64,000 bases of DNA from Anabaena sp. PCC 7108 (GCF_000332135.1 NZ_KB235896.1:1871403-1935402), one strand, 5' to 3'. Positions 26,478 to 35,901 are shown, numbered from the stretch's first letter. Translations and numbers: made by a program. Notes: generated by a model not told the origin, from the sequence alone.

Positions 26478-27704
26478 TTACACCTTATCCTTGGCTGGCG
26501 GCACAATACCAAATCTATTTAACCCGGCATCAATATTTCTCAATATTTTAAAATCATCTTCTGGTAAAGGATAACTATTACTACTAATAAAACCACCCAT
26601 TGGCTGTTTTTCCAAAAATGAAAATGCTTGGCGAAACTGTTGAGGTTCTGCTTTAATTGGAGCATCAAAATGGCAGGAAATAATCCAATTAAAATCCCAA
26701 CTGGCAACTTTATCAGCCCAATTTATTGTTTTTCTGGGGGCGCGATTTAAAATTAAACTTTGTAAAATTGGTGCAACAAATAAACGTCCATTTCCAGACA
26801 ATACATCAAATGAAGTTTGCCAATTTTCTTGCCACTGGAAAGGGAAAAACCCAAAATAGGCTTTTCGAGAACGTTCTGGGGCTTTCTGGGCATCGCGGAA
26901 CACTTGACCCCATGTCGGGATTGCTAACACACTCGGTTGAAAATACAAGGCAAATAATGTTACACGCTGCCATCCTTTACAGCGATTGGCTTGGGTATCG
27001 GTAACTATGTCAGAGGCTTTGTCTTTGGCGTGGTACAACAAGGGATAAGGATCGAGTTGGATGATGGCTGGTGGGTCTGCTGGTACTGAAATTATGGTAT
27101 CTGTAAGTAAGAGGGTGTGCGATCGCTTGTGGAAAAAAGCCACCTCTGCAAACTTACCAGGCCCCAAATCAATTGCTCCCAATATGGCATAATCAAAATC
27201 ATCTGCAAAAGGCGTTTCTTGGCTATTTTCTGGCAATACTTGAGTCCGTTTACCTGGTAAACCCAACCAACTCAACGGCAAATTTAGGGGAAAACTCCAC
27301 TGTTCAGGTGCAACAAATACCTGTGCATTGGGGAAACACCGCGCAAAGGGGCCAACAAATACTTTATGTTCTATTCCTGATATAGTTGGCAAAATAATAT
27401 ACTTAACATCGCCATGTACGGCTACCAACTCATTTAGCAAACCGACACATTCTCCTGTTGGTGCCACAGGTGCATAAACCAACAAACCGCCATTTTCTAG
27501 CTTAACGACAGTCATGCGAATTGGCACAACAACATAGAAAATCCCTTGTAACTGATCAAAAGTCCAAATGGTATCTTTTACAACTTCTTTACGGATTGTT
27601 CGTCGTTGACCATAAGGGTAAATTGGTACAACAGGCCAGAACCGCCATGAAAAGTCCTGGGGATTAACATTTTCTATATTAACTATTTGTTCACCGTGAG
27701 TCAC
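26478..27704 (-). CDS. DUF4336 protein (metallo-beta-lactamase-like fold)
   Basis: 408 residues. Blocks such as VVVPIRMTVVKLENGGLLVYAPVAPT, YIILPTISGIEHKVFVGPFAR and LLLTDTIISVP match the DUF4336 family, which has a metallo-beta-lactamase-like fold but lacks the classical HxHxDH metal motif. The family is common in cyanobacteria and plants and has no settled function. No signal peptide is seen. It converges on corA. Confidence 0.75.
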   Translation of the reverse strand: MTHGEQIVNIENVNPQDFSWRFWPVVPIYPYGQRRTIRKEVVKDTIWTFDQLQGIFYVVVPIRMTVVKLENGGLLVYAPVAPTGECVGLLNELVAVHGDVKYIILPTISGIEHKVFVGPFARCFPNAQVFVAPEQWSFPLNLPLSWLGLPGKRTQVLPENSQETPFADDFDYAILGAIDLGPGKFAEVAFFHKRSHTLLLTDTIISVPADPPAIIQLDPYPLLYHAKDKASDIVTDTQANRCKGWQRVTLFALYFQPSVLAIPTWGQVFRDAQKAPERSRKAYFGFFPFQWQENWQTSFDVLSGNGRLFVAPILQSLILNRAPRKTINWADKVASWDFNWIISCHFDAPIKAEPQQFRQAFSFLEKQPMGGFISSNSYPLPEDDFKILRNIDAGLNRFGIVPPAKDKV

Positions 27705-28121
27705 AAGGTTAAGGGCATCTATGTTGAAAGAGGCTATTTTTGCAGATATTTAAAACCATTGGGCAAAAGTATCCTTTTTTTTACCCAGTTTATGTATATG
27801 AAAAACCAGCCTGGTTTGAAGAATATCATGTAATCGACTCAGTTCACAACTCAAACTAATATCCACCAAACCCTGAAAATACAATTCTGGAGTTATATAT
27901 TTTGATGCAAAAATAAACGGATTTATACGGCAATTAACTAAGTAAGTACTGAAAAGCAAAGTTGCCCAAAAACCTCTTTTCTTCTGCTTCCTGCTTTTTC
28001 AGAACGACAATTTTTAATGCCGACCTCCTTAAATACACACTAAATGTCATATTTAATTGTGGAAATAGAATTTTAACTGGCAATTCAATATAAAATCTAA
28101 AATTTAAAATCGCAAATCACC
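27705..28121. other. Divergent gap before the malic enzyme gene
   Basis: A 417-nt region between divergent genes. A 69-codon minus-strand frame at 27750-27959 has no recognisable family or ribosome site, so I treat it as chance. No repeat seen. Confidence 0.5.
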
Positions 28122-29513
28122 ATGAAAAATCTAACTCCTAATTCTAGTTTCAGTGTTACCCTGCGTTTGCAAATTCCCAATCGGGTGGGGATGTTAGCAT
28201 CTGTAACACAGGCCATTGCCGCTACTGGTGGTAATCTAGGACAAATTGATTTAATTGAGCAAACCCGCCAAGAATCTATACGTGATGTTACGGTTGATGC
28301 AGCTAGTACCGAACACGCGGAAACAATTGTTCAAGGTGTAAAAATATTACCAGATATTAAAGTAATCAGTGTTTATGACCGCACCTTTAATTTACATCGG
28401 GGTGGCAAAATCAGTATTGTTAGTAGAATTCCTTTAAGAAGTGTTTCTGACTTAGCAATGGCTTACACTCCCGGAGTCGGTCGGATTTGTACAGCGATCG
28501 CTCAAAATCCAGAGGAAGTGTACAACCTGACTATCAAAAACAACACCATAGCGATTGTCACTGATGGTAGTGCTGTCTTGGGTTTGGGTAATTTGGGACC
28601 TGAAGCAGCTTTACCTGTGATGGAAGGGAAAGCCATGCTGTTTAAGGAATTTGCTGGACTGGATGCTTTTCCCATCTGTCTGGATACTCAAGATACAGAT
28701 GAGATTGTCAAAGCTGTCAAAAACATCGCCCCGGTATTTGGTGGTGTGAATTTGGAAGATATCGCTGCACCGCGCTGTTTTGAAATTGAAAAAAGACTGC
28801 GAGCAGAATTAAATATCCCGATTTTTCATGATGATCAACATGGGACAGCAATTGTCACTTTGGCGGCATTGTTTAATTCTCTAAAACTTGTGCAAAAATC
28901 TATTGCAGATATACGCATTGTGATTAATGGTGCAGGTGCGGCTGGGGTAGCGATCGCTCGTTTACTCCGCAAAGCTGGAGCAGAACACATCTGGATGTGC
29001 GATTCTAAGGGGATTATATCCACTACTCGTACAGATTTAACCCCAGAAAAACTGGAATTTGCCGTTAAAGCCCAAGGAACTTTAGCCGGTGCAGTCCAAG
29101 GTGCAGATGTGTTTATCGGTGTCAGCGCACCGGGAGTTTTGACACCAGAAATGGTACAAGGCATGACGAAAGATGCAATTGTGTTTGCAATGGCTAATCC
29201 CATTCCCGAAATTCAACCAGAATTAGCCCCTAAAAATGTCGCTGTCATGGCTACGGGTCGGAGTGACTACCCCAACCAAATTAATAACGTCCTGGCGTTT
29301 CCTGGGGTGTTTCGTGGGGCTTTAGATTGTCGGGCTAGTACGATTACTACTACTATGTGTTTAGAAGCTGCCAGTGCGATCGCTTCTTTGGTCAAACCGG
29401 CGGATTTGAATCGGGAACATATTATTCCTTCTGTCTTTGACAAGCGTGTTGCTAATGCTGTAGCTGCTGCTGTTCAACAAGCCGCACGGGAAGAAGGTAT
29501 TGCTCAAAGTTAG
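28122..29513 (+). CDS. Malic enzyme with N-terminal ACT domain
   Basis: 463 residues; converts malate to pyruvate, CO2 and NAD(P)H. An ACT-type regulatory domain (about 10-85, LRLQIPNRVGMLASVTQAIA) precedes the catalytic core with YTPGVG, DGSAVLGLGNLGP, FHDDQHGTA and the nucleotide-binding NGAGAAGVAIARLL. The layout matches cyanobacterial malic enzymes, which are bacterial-type and mostly NAD-linked by family precedent; cofactor choice cannot be fixed by eye. The ACT domain probably senses an amino acid or other effector. Confidence 0.9.
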   Translation: MKNLTPNSSFSVTLRLQIPNRVGMLASVTQAIAATGGNLGQIDLIEQTRQESIRDVTVDAASTEHAETIVQGVKILPDIKVISVYDRTFNLHRGGKISIVSRIPLRSVSDLAMAYTPGVGRICTAIAQNPEEVYNLTIKNNTIAIVTDGSAVLGLGNLGPEAALPVMEGKAMLFKEFAGLDAFPICLDTQDTDEIVKAVKNIAPVFGGVNLEDIAAPRCFEIEKRLRAELNIPIFHDDQHGTAIVTLAALFNSLKLVQKSIADIRIVINGAGAAGVAIARLLRKAGAEHIWMCDSKGIISTTRTDLTPEKLEFAVKAQGTLAGAVQGADVFIGVSAPGVLTPEMVQGMTKDAIVFAMANPIPEIQPELAPKNVAVMATGRSDYPNQINNVLAFPGVFRGALDCRASTITTTMCLEAASAIASLVKPADLNREHIIPSVFDKRVANAVAAAVQQAAREEGIAQS

Positions 29514-30109
29514 AGTTTGTTAGTTTGTGGGATGGGCATCTTGCCCGTCCTGATGCTAAAATAGATTGAATTTTTTCTCTCGCAGAGGCGCGGAGTTGCA
29601 GAGAAAGTATAAGTTATTTGTATGGGATTTTGGGAAAAAATATTTTCTCAATTATTGCGGGTCTATTCTCATTATTATTGAGAATTTTGTCAATAAATTT
29701 ACGAGTTTTGGTGATTTCAGCTAGGGGGCTTGACAGTGTTCCGAGTTTTGGGTATGCTAATGTTATATCTAGAAATCTGTTCGCGCAGCATATATAAGGT
29801 TTCTATTCATCAAGATAATTATTTCCAAAAGAAATCTTATATTTTTATTTACTATCTGGCTGATGAATTAACAGTTAGTTCATTTTTTACAGAAGGATGT
29901 ACAGGATATTATTGAATGATTTTTGGTGAGGAGTTGGTGATTTTTATTTATCAGAATCAGGATTTCCAGGATTTGAAGATTTTCAGGATGTTATTGGATG
30001 ATTTTTGGTGGGGAGTTGGTGATTTTTATTTGTCTGATAGCGAAGCGTGGCGTAGCCATATCAGGATTTCCAGGATGTGGGTTTAAAGTATGATGATAAA
30101 TTATCATTC
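29514..30109. repeat. Repeat-rich gap between malic enzyme and vapC
   Basis: Contains a GCAGAGGCGCGGAG-type repeat (about 29577-29608, inverted copy at 31229-31268) and a duplicated block: the segment from about 29910 (TGATTTTTGGTG...GATTTCCAGGATT) recurs from about 29997, the second copy interrupted by a 31-bp palindromic element (30034-30064). CAGGATTTCCAGGATT-type units recur. No gene is seen; a 61-codon frame at 29730 is unconvincing. Confidence 0.7.
30034..30064 (+). repeat. Left 31-bp inverted repeat flanking the toxin-antitoxin pair
   Basis: CTGATAGCGAAGCG...GGCGTAGCCATATCAG, an exact reverse complement of 30840-30870. Its ends CTGATA/ATATCAG also pair with each other, so each copy is itself an imperfect hairpin. 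Confidence 0.9.
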
Positions 30110-30523
30110 CTAAATAAAATCTGCTAAACAACTACCTAATTTTAAATTGTCTATATTTTCAAAATCACTATCATAGGTAAATAAAATTAAATCATGTTGA
30201 ATTGCTGTAGATGCAATCCAAATATCATTAGTAGGTATAGGTTTTCCTTTTTTTCGTAATTGAGAATAAATGAGAGCATAATATTCTGATGTTTTCTCAT
30301 CTACAGGAAATATTTTAACTCTAGGAGATTGCATGAATTTATCTAATTCATAACGATTAATTTCTGGTTTATTTCCTAATGCAAAACCTCCTAGTAATTC
30401 TCCAAAGATGATAGAATTGATGGCAATAATATCTACATTTGCAATTATTGTAACTGCTTCATTTTGATTACGTTTAAAAGCAGTATAAGCATTAGTATCT
30501 AGTAAGATTGATTTTATTGCCAT
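30110..30523 (-). CDS. vapC: PIN-domain toxin, VapC family
   Basis: The 137-residue PIN-domain ribonuclease has the acidic set D9 (LLDTNAY), E42 (FGELLGG), D100 (PTNDIWIAS) and D118/D120 (YDSDFE), which binds Mg2+. VapC toxins cut tRNA or rRNA when not held by their antitoxin. The start overlaps the antitoxin gene end by 10 nt, the classic coupled layout. All catalytic residues are present, so it is probably active. Confidence 0.88.
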   Translation of the reverse strand: MAIKSILLDTNAYTAFKRNQNEAVTIIANVDIIAINSIIFGELLGGFALGNKPEINRYELDKFMQSPRVKIFPVDEKTSEYYALIYSQLRKKGKPIPTNDIWIASTAIQHDLILFTYDSDFENIDNLKLGSCLADFI

Positions 30524-30783
30524 AACTTTTGATCAATTTCATTAAATTGTTGAGTATTAAGTAAAAATTCAGTTTCATCTTCTTTTGTCCATGTTCCAGC
30601 AAGATAATCTAAATCATGGTAAGGATAGGAATTAGAAAGATGTTTTTCTGAAGTTTCCAATGTTTCTGAATGTTTCATTTTATTTATTTTACCAGTAAAT
30701 TCTTTTATCAATTGATAAAGGTTATTTAGTTCTTGTTCTGGTATTTTGTCAATTTCTGCTTGAATCAGTTCTTTCATAGTCAT
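30514..30783 (-). CDS. Antitoxin partner of the PIN toxin
   Basis: 89 residues, acidic, with an N-terminal helix pair (MTMKELIQAEIDKIPEQEL) and a C-terminus HDLDYLAGTW, then FNEIDQKLW. This LAGTW...W tail pattern recurs in cyanobacterial antitoxins paired with PIN toxins; it probably wraps the toxin active site. Being upstream and overlapping the toxin gene by 10 nt supports the pairing. An ATG at codon 1 or 3 could serve as start. It is not of the AbrB-type VapB kind. Confidence 0.75.
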   Translation of the reverse strand: MTMKELIQAEIDKIPEQELNNLYQLIKEFTGKINKMKHSETLETSEKHLSNSYPYHDLDYLAGTWTKEDETEFLLNTQQFNEIDQKLWQ

Positions 30784-30831
30784 AGCTTTTACTGCTGATG
30801 GGAATTGATTATATTATTATATCGTAATAAG

Positions 30832-31143
30832 TTATTTGTCTGATATGGCTACGCCACGCTTCGCTATCAGACAATTGAGAAATTCATATTCGGGAAAATT
30901 GTCGTAAACTTGGACAATATGCGGATGATAGCATTTTGATAAATCTAAGGCTTCCTTTCTAAACCTCTTTTGTCTTTCCGCAAAGTCTGGTTTTTCTCGT
31001 TGTTCGCGGTTGAGGGTTTTAATCACAACCAACCTGTTTTCTTCTGTATCTTCTGCAAGATAGGTTTCACCAAAGCCACCGCCACCGATGACTTTTTTAA
31101 TGATATACTGTCCGTTCTGTAGTGCGGTGTTAGGTGTCCACAT
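30832..31143 (-). pseudogene. Truncated serine/threonine protein kinase (N-lobe only)
   Basis: Only 103 codons remain: the glycine loop GGGGFGETY (about 20-28), VVIKTL with the ATP-binding Lys, and the helix C region. The catalytic HRD and DFG motifs are absent. The last residues (IAKRGVAISDK) and the stop are translated from the 31-bp repeat at 30840-30870, so insertion of the repeat, or a deletion ending in it, cut the gene. Intact Nostoc kinases of this type run to 400-700 residues. Confidence 0.8.
30840..30870 (-). repeat. Right 31-bp inverted repeat flanking the toxin-antitoxin pair
   Basis: CTGATATGGCTACGCC...CTTCGCTATCAG, exact reverse complement of the copy at 30034-30064. Together they enclose the toxin-antitoxin operon (776 bp between them). 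This copy also forms the 3' end of the kinase remnant. Confidence 0.9.
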
Positions 31144-31274
31144 ATTGTCTGAATCAGGATTTACAGGATTTAAGGATGAACAGGATTTAAGATATATGTT
31201 ACATCTATTTGTATGTATTTAGACATCCTCTCAATTCCTCTCTGCGACTCTGCGCCTCTGCGTGAGAAAAAACC
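31144..31274. repeat. Dispersed repeats between kinase remnant and creatininase gene
   Basis: Contains TCAGGATTTACAGGATTTAAGG (related to the units at 29950-30075) and CTCTGCGACTCTGCGCC-type sequence (31229-31268), inverted relative to 29577-29608. Both repeat families are familiar from Nostoc-group genomes. Confidence 0.65.
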
Positions 31275-32021
31275 CTATTCCCCCTTCATAAATTCCAAAT
31301 ATCCCTTACTCAATTCCTCCACAGCCAAATCATAAAATTGCTTACCATGTTCTGGGGTTGCTAAATCTGGATTTGAACCCATACGGCCATCTGGATAACG
31401 TAAACGAAAATCAACAGCACTATAAATTTTATGTCCACTAGCAACTTCTGGAGAAAGATATGCTTTTTTAATTGCTTCTGGATAAACATATTGGGTAACA
31501 GCTACTTCGCTAGGGGTAGCATGAGAACCTTCTTGATTACCATATAATTCTTTAGCAAGTTTGTACACAGAACTACCCATAAACCAATTAGCAATTTGAC
31601 ATTGAACTTTTGAGGAATTGGGAATTTGTAAATCTTCTAAATGAGCGTAAGTTTCAGAAAAAGCAGCTTTGAGAGTCGCAATATTTCCCCCATGTCCATT
31701 AATAAAATAGAACTTAGTAAAACCAGCTTTGACTAAACAAGTTAAATAATCTTTAACTACTAAAATTAAAGTGCTAGGACGTAAACTAATTGTTCCCGGA
31801 AAAGCAGTATGATGTAATGCCATTGCCACATTTATTGTTGGTGCAACCATAGCTTGAGTTGCTTCCCCAACACCTTTTGATATAGATTCTGCACAAATTG
31901 CATCAGTACCAATTAATCCCGTAGGTCCATGTTGTTCCGTCGAACCAATTGGTAAAATAATTCCTTGAGATTTTTGTAAATAAGTTTCAACTTCCGTCCA
32001 AGTGCTTAAATGTAAGAGCAT
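31275..32021 (-). CDS. Creatininase-family amidohydrolase
   Basis: A 248-residue metal-dependent amidohydrolase with GSTEQHGP (about 26-33), the later metal-binding GTDAI and NGHGGN (about 109-114). The family includes creatininase, the formamidopyrimidine deformylase ArfB and the mycofactocin peptidase MftE; the substrate here is undecided. Full length for the family (230-260). The gene lies just outside the toxin-antitoxin repeat patch and reads on the minus strand. Confidence 0.82.
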   Translation of the reverse strand: MLLHLSTWTEVETYLQKSQGIILPIGSTEQHGPTGLIGTDAICAESISKGVGEATQAMVAPTINVAMALHHTAFPGTISLRPSTLILVVKDYLTCLVKAGFTKFYFINGHGGNIATLKAAFSETYAHLEDLQIPNSSKVQCQIANWFMGSSVYKLAKELYGNQEGSHATPSEVAVTQYVYPEAIKKAYLSPEVASGHKIYSAVDFRLRYPDGRMGSNPDLATPEHGKQFYDLAVEELSKGYLEFMKGE

Positions 32022-32210
32022 TTTGTATTTAAATCCATTCTGAAATCTATTATAAATGATTGTTTGTCTATTCAGTATTACTACTGAAATAAAAAATAAG
32101 TGACCATAGTGGATTTACTTAAATTGCAAAAACTATCAAAAATCAAATAATATCTTGCTAAATAGCGCCAATATTGATATTATTTTAAATAAATTAAAGT
32201 ATAAATTCTT

Positions 32211-32930
32211 ATGCTAAAGAGTTTTATTTCACAGTCTTATTTTCTGTTGATGTCTACGCTGACTTTGGGTTTCACAGTTGCTTCTCCTGATGATGTTCAA
32301 GCTCTCACCTTTGTTGATTCTTGGAACTTCAACAGCAGCAACTTAAATTCTAGTCAAGGTAATGGTACGCTAACAAGTAATTTCGTCCCTGCAAACATTA
32401 TCTACTTTACAGGTACAACAATCAATGCTGTAGGTAGTGATCCTGCTGGTCAATCTTTTGGTCTGCAAGCTGGTACATCCAATGTTAATAATAGTAAAAA
32501 TATTACACTTCAGTTTAATCTCTCACAATATTCCGACCCAATTCTAACATTTGCAACCCAGAAAACAAGTACAGGTTTCAATAATGATTTAGTTGAATGG
32601 TCTATTGATGGCACCACATTTTCAACAGTAGGAATTAGCGGCACAAATCCCTATAACCCCGCAATAAGTTTCGCTCTGCAAACTTTTGACTTCAGCAATG
32701 TTAATGCCATAGATAGTGCCTCTACAGCCTTTTTTCGCATTACTTTTGATGGCGCTACTTCTAGCGCAGGTAATAATCGAATTGACAATATACAACTCAA
32801 TGCCACTCTAAATTCCACCCCTGTTCCTTTTGAATTCAATTCTGCTTCCAGTTTAATAATTTTAGGAGGAGCTTTTGGGTTACGTTATTGGCGTAAGCGC
32901 TGCTATGATCAGCAGAGAAATTCTCTATGA
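32211..32930 (+). CDS. PFE/PEP-CTERM exported protein
   Basis: A 239-residue secreted protein: N-terminal signal peptide (about 1-31, ending near VQALT), a beta-rich middle (Asn/Ser/Thr-rich, no Cys except in the tail), and a C-terminal sorting signal VPFEFNSASSL, then a hydrophobic helix, then RYWRKR. This variant of PEP-CTERM (PFE motif) is common in cyanobacteria and is cut and anchored by an exosortase-like protein. The function of the middle domain is unknown; surface or matrix protein by analogy. Confidence 0.8.
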   Translation: MLKSFISQSYFLLMSTLTLGFTVASPDDVQALTFVDSWNFNSSNLNSSQGNGTLTSNFVPANIIYFTGTTINAVGSDPAGQSFGLQAGTSNVNNSKNITLQFNLSQYSDPILTFATQKTSTGFNNDLVEWSIDGTTFSTVGISGTNPYNPAISFALQTFDFSNVNAIDSASTAFFRITFDGATSSAGNNRIDNIQLNATLNSTPVPFEFNSASSLIILGGAFGLRYWRKRCYDQQRNSL

Positions 32931-33110
32931 GGAGATGGAGTCGCAACAAGTTTTCAGGAATACGGATACAAACAATTTACTGATACTGCAACTTTAGTTC
33001 ATAACACTCATTGCGAATCTCCAAACACAACTAACTCCGAGTAAATGATGAGATGTTTGTTTTCTGGATTGTCAACAATCCCAAGGAATAAAGAAAATAT
33101 TGGCGCTTGA

Positions 33111-33383
33111 CTAATCAAAGCAATAATGTTTTTTTACGTCTTTGGTAATTTCCCACATACAAGACATACCTGCGGGAAAAGTTACAAAATCACCTTTACC
33201 CATTTGCACTGGTTGTCCTCCATCTGGAGTTACAATTACATCACCTTCTAAGAAGTAACAAGTTTCTTGAGAATCATAAGTCCACGGGAATTTGGAAACT
33301 TCTTTTTGCCAAATTGCCCATTTATATACACCTAAATCGTTGAGATGTTCTTGAGTAGGTTGATGCTCGATTTTAATTTCCAT
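33111..33383 (-). CDS. Cupin-domain protein
   Basis: A small (90-residue) single cupin barrel of the Cupin_3/DUF861 type: ETCYFLEGDVIVTPDGG and KGDFVTFPAGMSCMWE are the two cupin motifs. Such proteins bind a metal and often act as (S)-ureidoglycine or ethanolamine-related enzymes; here the small size suggests a stand-alone sensor or unknown enzyme. It sits just downstream of the Mo-nitro_C gene on the same strand. Confidence 0.78.
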   Translation of the reverse strand: MEIKIEHQPTQEHLNDLGVYKWAIWQKEVSKFPWTYDSQETCYFLEGDVIVTPDGGQPVQMGKGDFVTFPAGMSCMWEITKDVKKHYCFD

Positions 33384-33405
33384 GCGGTGTTTGATCTAGT
33401 TGTAT

Positions 33406-33744
33406 TTAGCAGTAGGATTGAATATCTTCTCCACACTGATCTACTAAATAACACAATGCACGAAAACGCAAGCCTACAAATTCATCATACAGGGGATTTA
33501 GCTTACACATTGGGGGAATGTGAGCGATTTTACGACCAAAAACGATAATATCGCGTTCAAATGGACACTGAGCAGGAATCAGTTTGGCAATAAATTTAGC
33601 TAATTTGCGGTTCTGAATCTCCATTCCATCCAACTTTTGACGTATTGGTTGTAAGAAGTCAGATTTATTACCGGCTTGGTGGCTTTCTCCCATAGGGTTA
33701 ATCAAAGTAGGGAGAATGATAGGTTGACTATTGGTTGTGATCAT
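33406..33744 (-). CDS. Mo-dependent nitrogenase C-terminus family protein
   Basis: 112 residues whose blocks FIAKLIPAQCPFER, FGRKIAHIPPMCKLNP and LRFRALCYLVDQCGED match the Mo-nitro_C family (PF06967), small cyanobacterial proteins that resemble the tail of a nitrogenase component. The function is unknown and presence does not prove nitrogen fixation. It is followed by the cupin gene 22 nt downstream, so the two are probably an operon. Confidence 0.8.
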   Translation of the reverse strand: MITTNSQPIILPTLINPMGESHQAGNKSDFLQPIRQKLDGMEIQNRKLAKFIAKLIPAQCPFERDIIVFGRKIAHIPPMCKLNPLYDEFVGLRFRALCYLVDQCGEDIQSYC

Positions 33745-34223
33745 AATTGTAAATCCGGTTGTACTTAGATTGATGAAAGATATACCTTATTTGACTTACT
33801 CCCATGCAATTTGTTTCACAAATCTGCGTTCAAAAGATGGAAGATAAATTCAAGTAGGATCTTTTATATGGAATAAGCAGAGAACAGGTTTAACTAATGC
33901 TATTTAAACTCAGAGTATGTTGAAGAACTGTCCCGTTAAATACAAAATAACAAAGAAATAATAAAAATGGTATTACCTTAACTTATTAATTACTGATGTT
34001 GAATATTGCAATTCCATATATAGACGAGAAAATGCTTGAAAGTGGCTCTGGGCATAATTTTTATTATTAATTAATTTTCTAATCTACCTGCTTTTACTAG
34101 TATTTAGCAATGATAAGCACTACTTTTAGCGCCAAGAATATATATAAAAATATTATGTGGGTTGCATAAGCAAAGCATAAGCGTTGAACTTATGTCTAAC
34201 TTTTTAGTTTTAACCAAGTCCTA
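33745..34223. other. AT-rich intergenic region
   Basis: A 479-nt stretch with no gene, no clear hairpin and no repeat seen; it lies 5' of the Mo-nitro_C gene and 3' of the HAD gene. Confidence 0.5.
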
Positions 34224-34991
34224 TTAGGATAGGTGTGAGGTTGAAAAACTTTGTAAAATATAATTAGACAACTCGCAAAATCCTTCTCCTTCAGCCGCAG
34301 TCGTTATATAAGCAGGTTGATACTGCAACTGATTTGCATATTGCCGCACATTGGCCACACCTACAGAAATAGGGAAATAGCGACTATTAAATAAACTCTC
34401 ATCATTGGGACTATCACCAACAGTCACTATTTGTTCAGGTGAATATTCGGGGAAGTATTGACGTAGTACTTGCAACAATCCCACAGCCTTATCTTGTCCT
34501 TGGGGTTTAATGTGACACTGGACATTGCTGTAAGTAAATCCCCAACCCATTTGCTGACAAATACTATTAATATTTTGTAGTTCACTTAGGCTCAAACAAG
34601 CTACATCAAATGTCCAGTCAGTGACACGAAAGCGATTATCATCAGATTCTCTAATTTGGGGATATTGAATTTGTAATTTTTCAAAGACTTTGGCTAAATG
34701 TTGACGATGTGCAACTAAGTCAGAAATGGGGGTCAAAGCTACTGGTTGGAGATTTGGAGATAGGTAGAATAAACCGCCGTTTTCTGCCATAGCACCAGCA
34801 ACTGGCATTAAGCTACTTAGTCCACTTACCCATCCGGCTGAACGTCCTGTGACAATCAGTACCTTTACTTCAGCTGTAGCTAAATTTTCTAAGGCTTGTA
34901 ACAGTACTGATGTAAATTTTCCCTCGTTCGTCAAAGTGCCATCCATATCTGTGGCCACGAGACGAATATTCCTCAATTGCTGTAGATTCAT
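34224..34991 (-). CDS. HAD-superfamily hydrolase, type IIB (Cof/sucrose-phosphatase-like)
   Basis: The HAD signature DMDGTLT, a threonine after VLIVTGRS, a conserved Lys in KPQGQDKAVGLL and GDSPNDESLF form the full catalytic set of a IIB HAD phosphatase. I start at the ATG at 34991 (255 residues), because the 34 codons before it are hydrophobic, poorly conserved in type and not part of a HAD fold. The substrate is unknown; sugar phosphates are typical. Confidence 0.82.
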   Translation of the reverse strand: MNLQQLRNIRLVATDMDGTLTNEGKFTSVLLQALENLATAEVKVLIVTGRSAGWVSGLSSLMPVAGAMAENGGLFYLSPNLQPVALTPISDLVAHRQHLAKVFEKLQIQYPQIRESDDNRFRVTDWTFDVACLSLSELQNINSICQQMGWGFTYSNVQCHIKPQGQDKAVGLLQVLRQYFPEYSPEQIVTVGDSPNDESLFNSRYFPISVGVANVRQYANQLQYQPAYITTAAEGEGFCELSNYILQSFSTSHLS

Positions 34992-35121
34992 CGGGGTCGC
35001 CAATGTGTCTGTACATTTGAAAATTACCACAATATGTAAAAAAATATTAACATTACAGTAATTTGATATCAAAGATTGGGGCATCCTAAACATTAGGAAT
35101 CAAATCTTTCAGTTGTTAACC

Positions 35122-35901
35122 ATGCTCAGTACAATTTTTCTAGCCCAGTCTTCAGGTTCCAAGCCTCAAAAGACAAACCAAGTAGTACAAGCAAGCGATT
35201 TTCAGATACAACCGTTATTGATGGTCGCCAGTGGAGGTCTGCTTTTAGCGCTAATTGCTATGATTATCTATAGCAAGGTTTTAGTGCGTAAGTACGAGAA
35301 AAAAGTCAAGTTTGAAAAATTTCGGACGCGAGAACTAGAAAAAAAGTTGAAGTTAGCGCTGGAAACCATTCGTAAAATGGAAACTAATCCAGATTTAGTT
35401 CACTCACGAGACTTTAACCTTGATTATTTGCGAATGCGGATGTCAGAGGAGGTGTTCCATTTTGGGATTGTTAATCAGGTTAAACTCAAGATTAAAGATA
35501 AAATTTCTTCTGCACTGCGGCCACATCAATCTCAACAGGGACAAGTCGGGATTGCCAGCAATACTGGTAAACAAGTAGATGAAATTTTTGATGTTGAGCA
35601 TGAAACTGGTATTGCTCCCAACATTGTCAAGCGAGTGCTATTTCGGATTCAAATTCGGTTAATGAAGTTACCGACACAAGCTACTTCTACTACTATTAGT
35701 CAAATAATGGACTGTATAGAAACTTACCTCAGCCCTAGAGAAGATGATGATACCTGGCAACCAACTATTCAAGGTCGGATTGTCTATATGCATTGGGATC
35801 AAAAGGCTAAACCCACACCTCTGCTTGTTTTGGAACAATCTAATGAAGGTGTAAATGTAACTTTTCGGACTACTCGCCAACCAAATATTTCTGTACCCTA
35901 G
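35122..35901 (+). CDS. Conserved cyanobacterial membrane protein, function unknown
   Basis: 259 residues from ATG 35122 (preferred over an upstream TTG). One membrane helix near 33-53 is followed by a basic coiled-coil (KVLVRKYEKKVKFEKFRTRELEKK) and a C-terminal alpha/beta domain. I recognise no named family. It is divergent from the HAD gene. Confidence 0.6.
   Translation: MLSTIFLAQSSGSKPQKTNQVVQASDFQIQPLLMVASGGLLLALIAMIIYSKVLVRKYEKKVKFEKFRTRELEKKLKLALETIRKMETNPDLVHSRDFNLDYLRMRMSEEVFHFGIVNQVKLKIKDKISSALRPHQSQQGQVGIASNTGKQVDEIFDVEHETGIAPNIVKRVLFRIQIRLMKLPTQATSTTISQIMDCIETYLSPREDDDTWQPTIQGRIVYMHWDQKAKPTPLLVLEQSNEGVNVTFRTTRQPNISVP

Noticed and set aside
27750-27959. 69-codon minus-strand frame before the malic enzyme
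   Set aside because: No recognisable domain, no ribosome site, AT-rich composition like the surrounding gap.
29730-29915. 61-codon frame after malic enzyme
   Set aside because: Repeat-rich region, no family match; looks like chance or a very decayed remnant.
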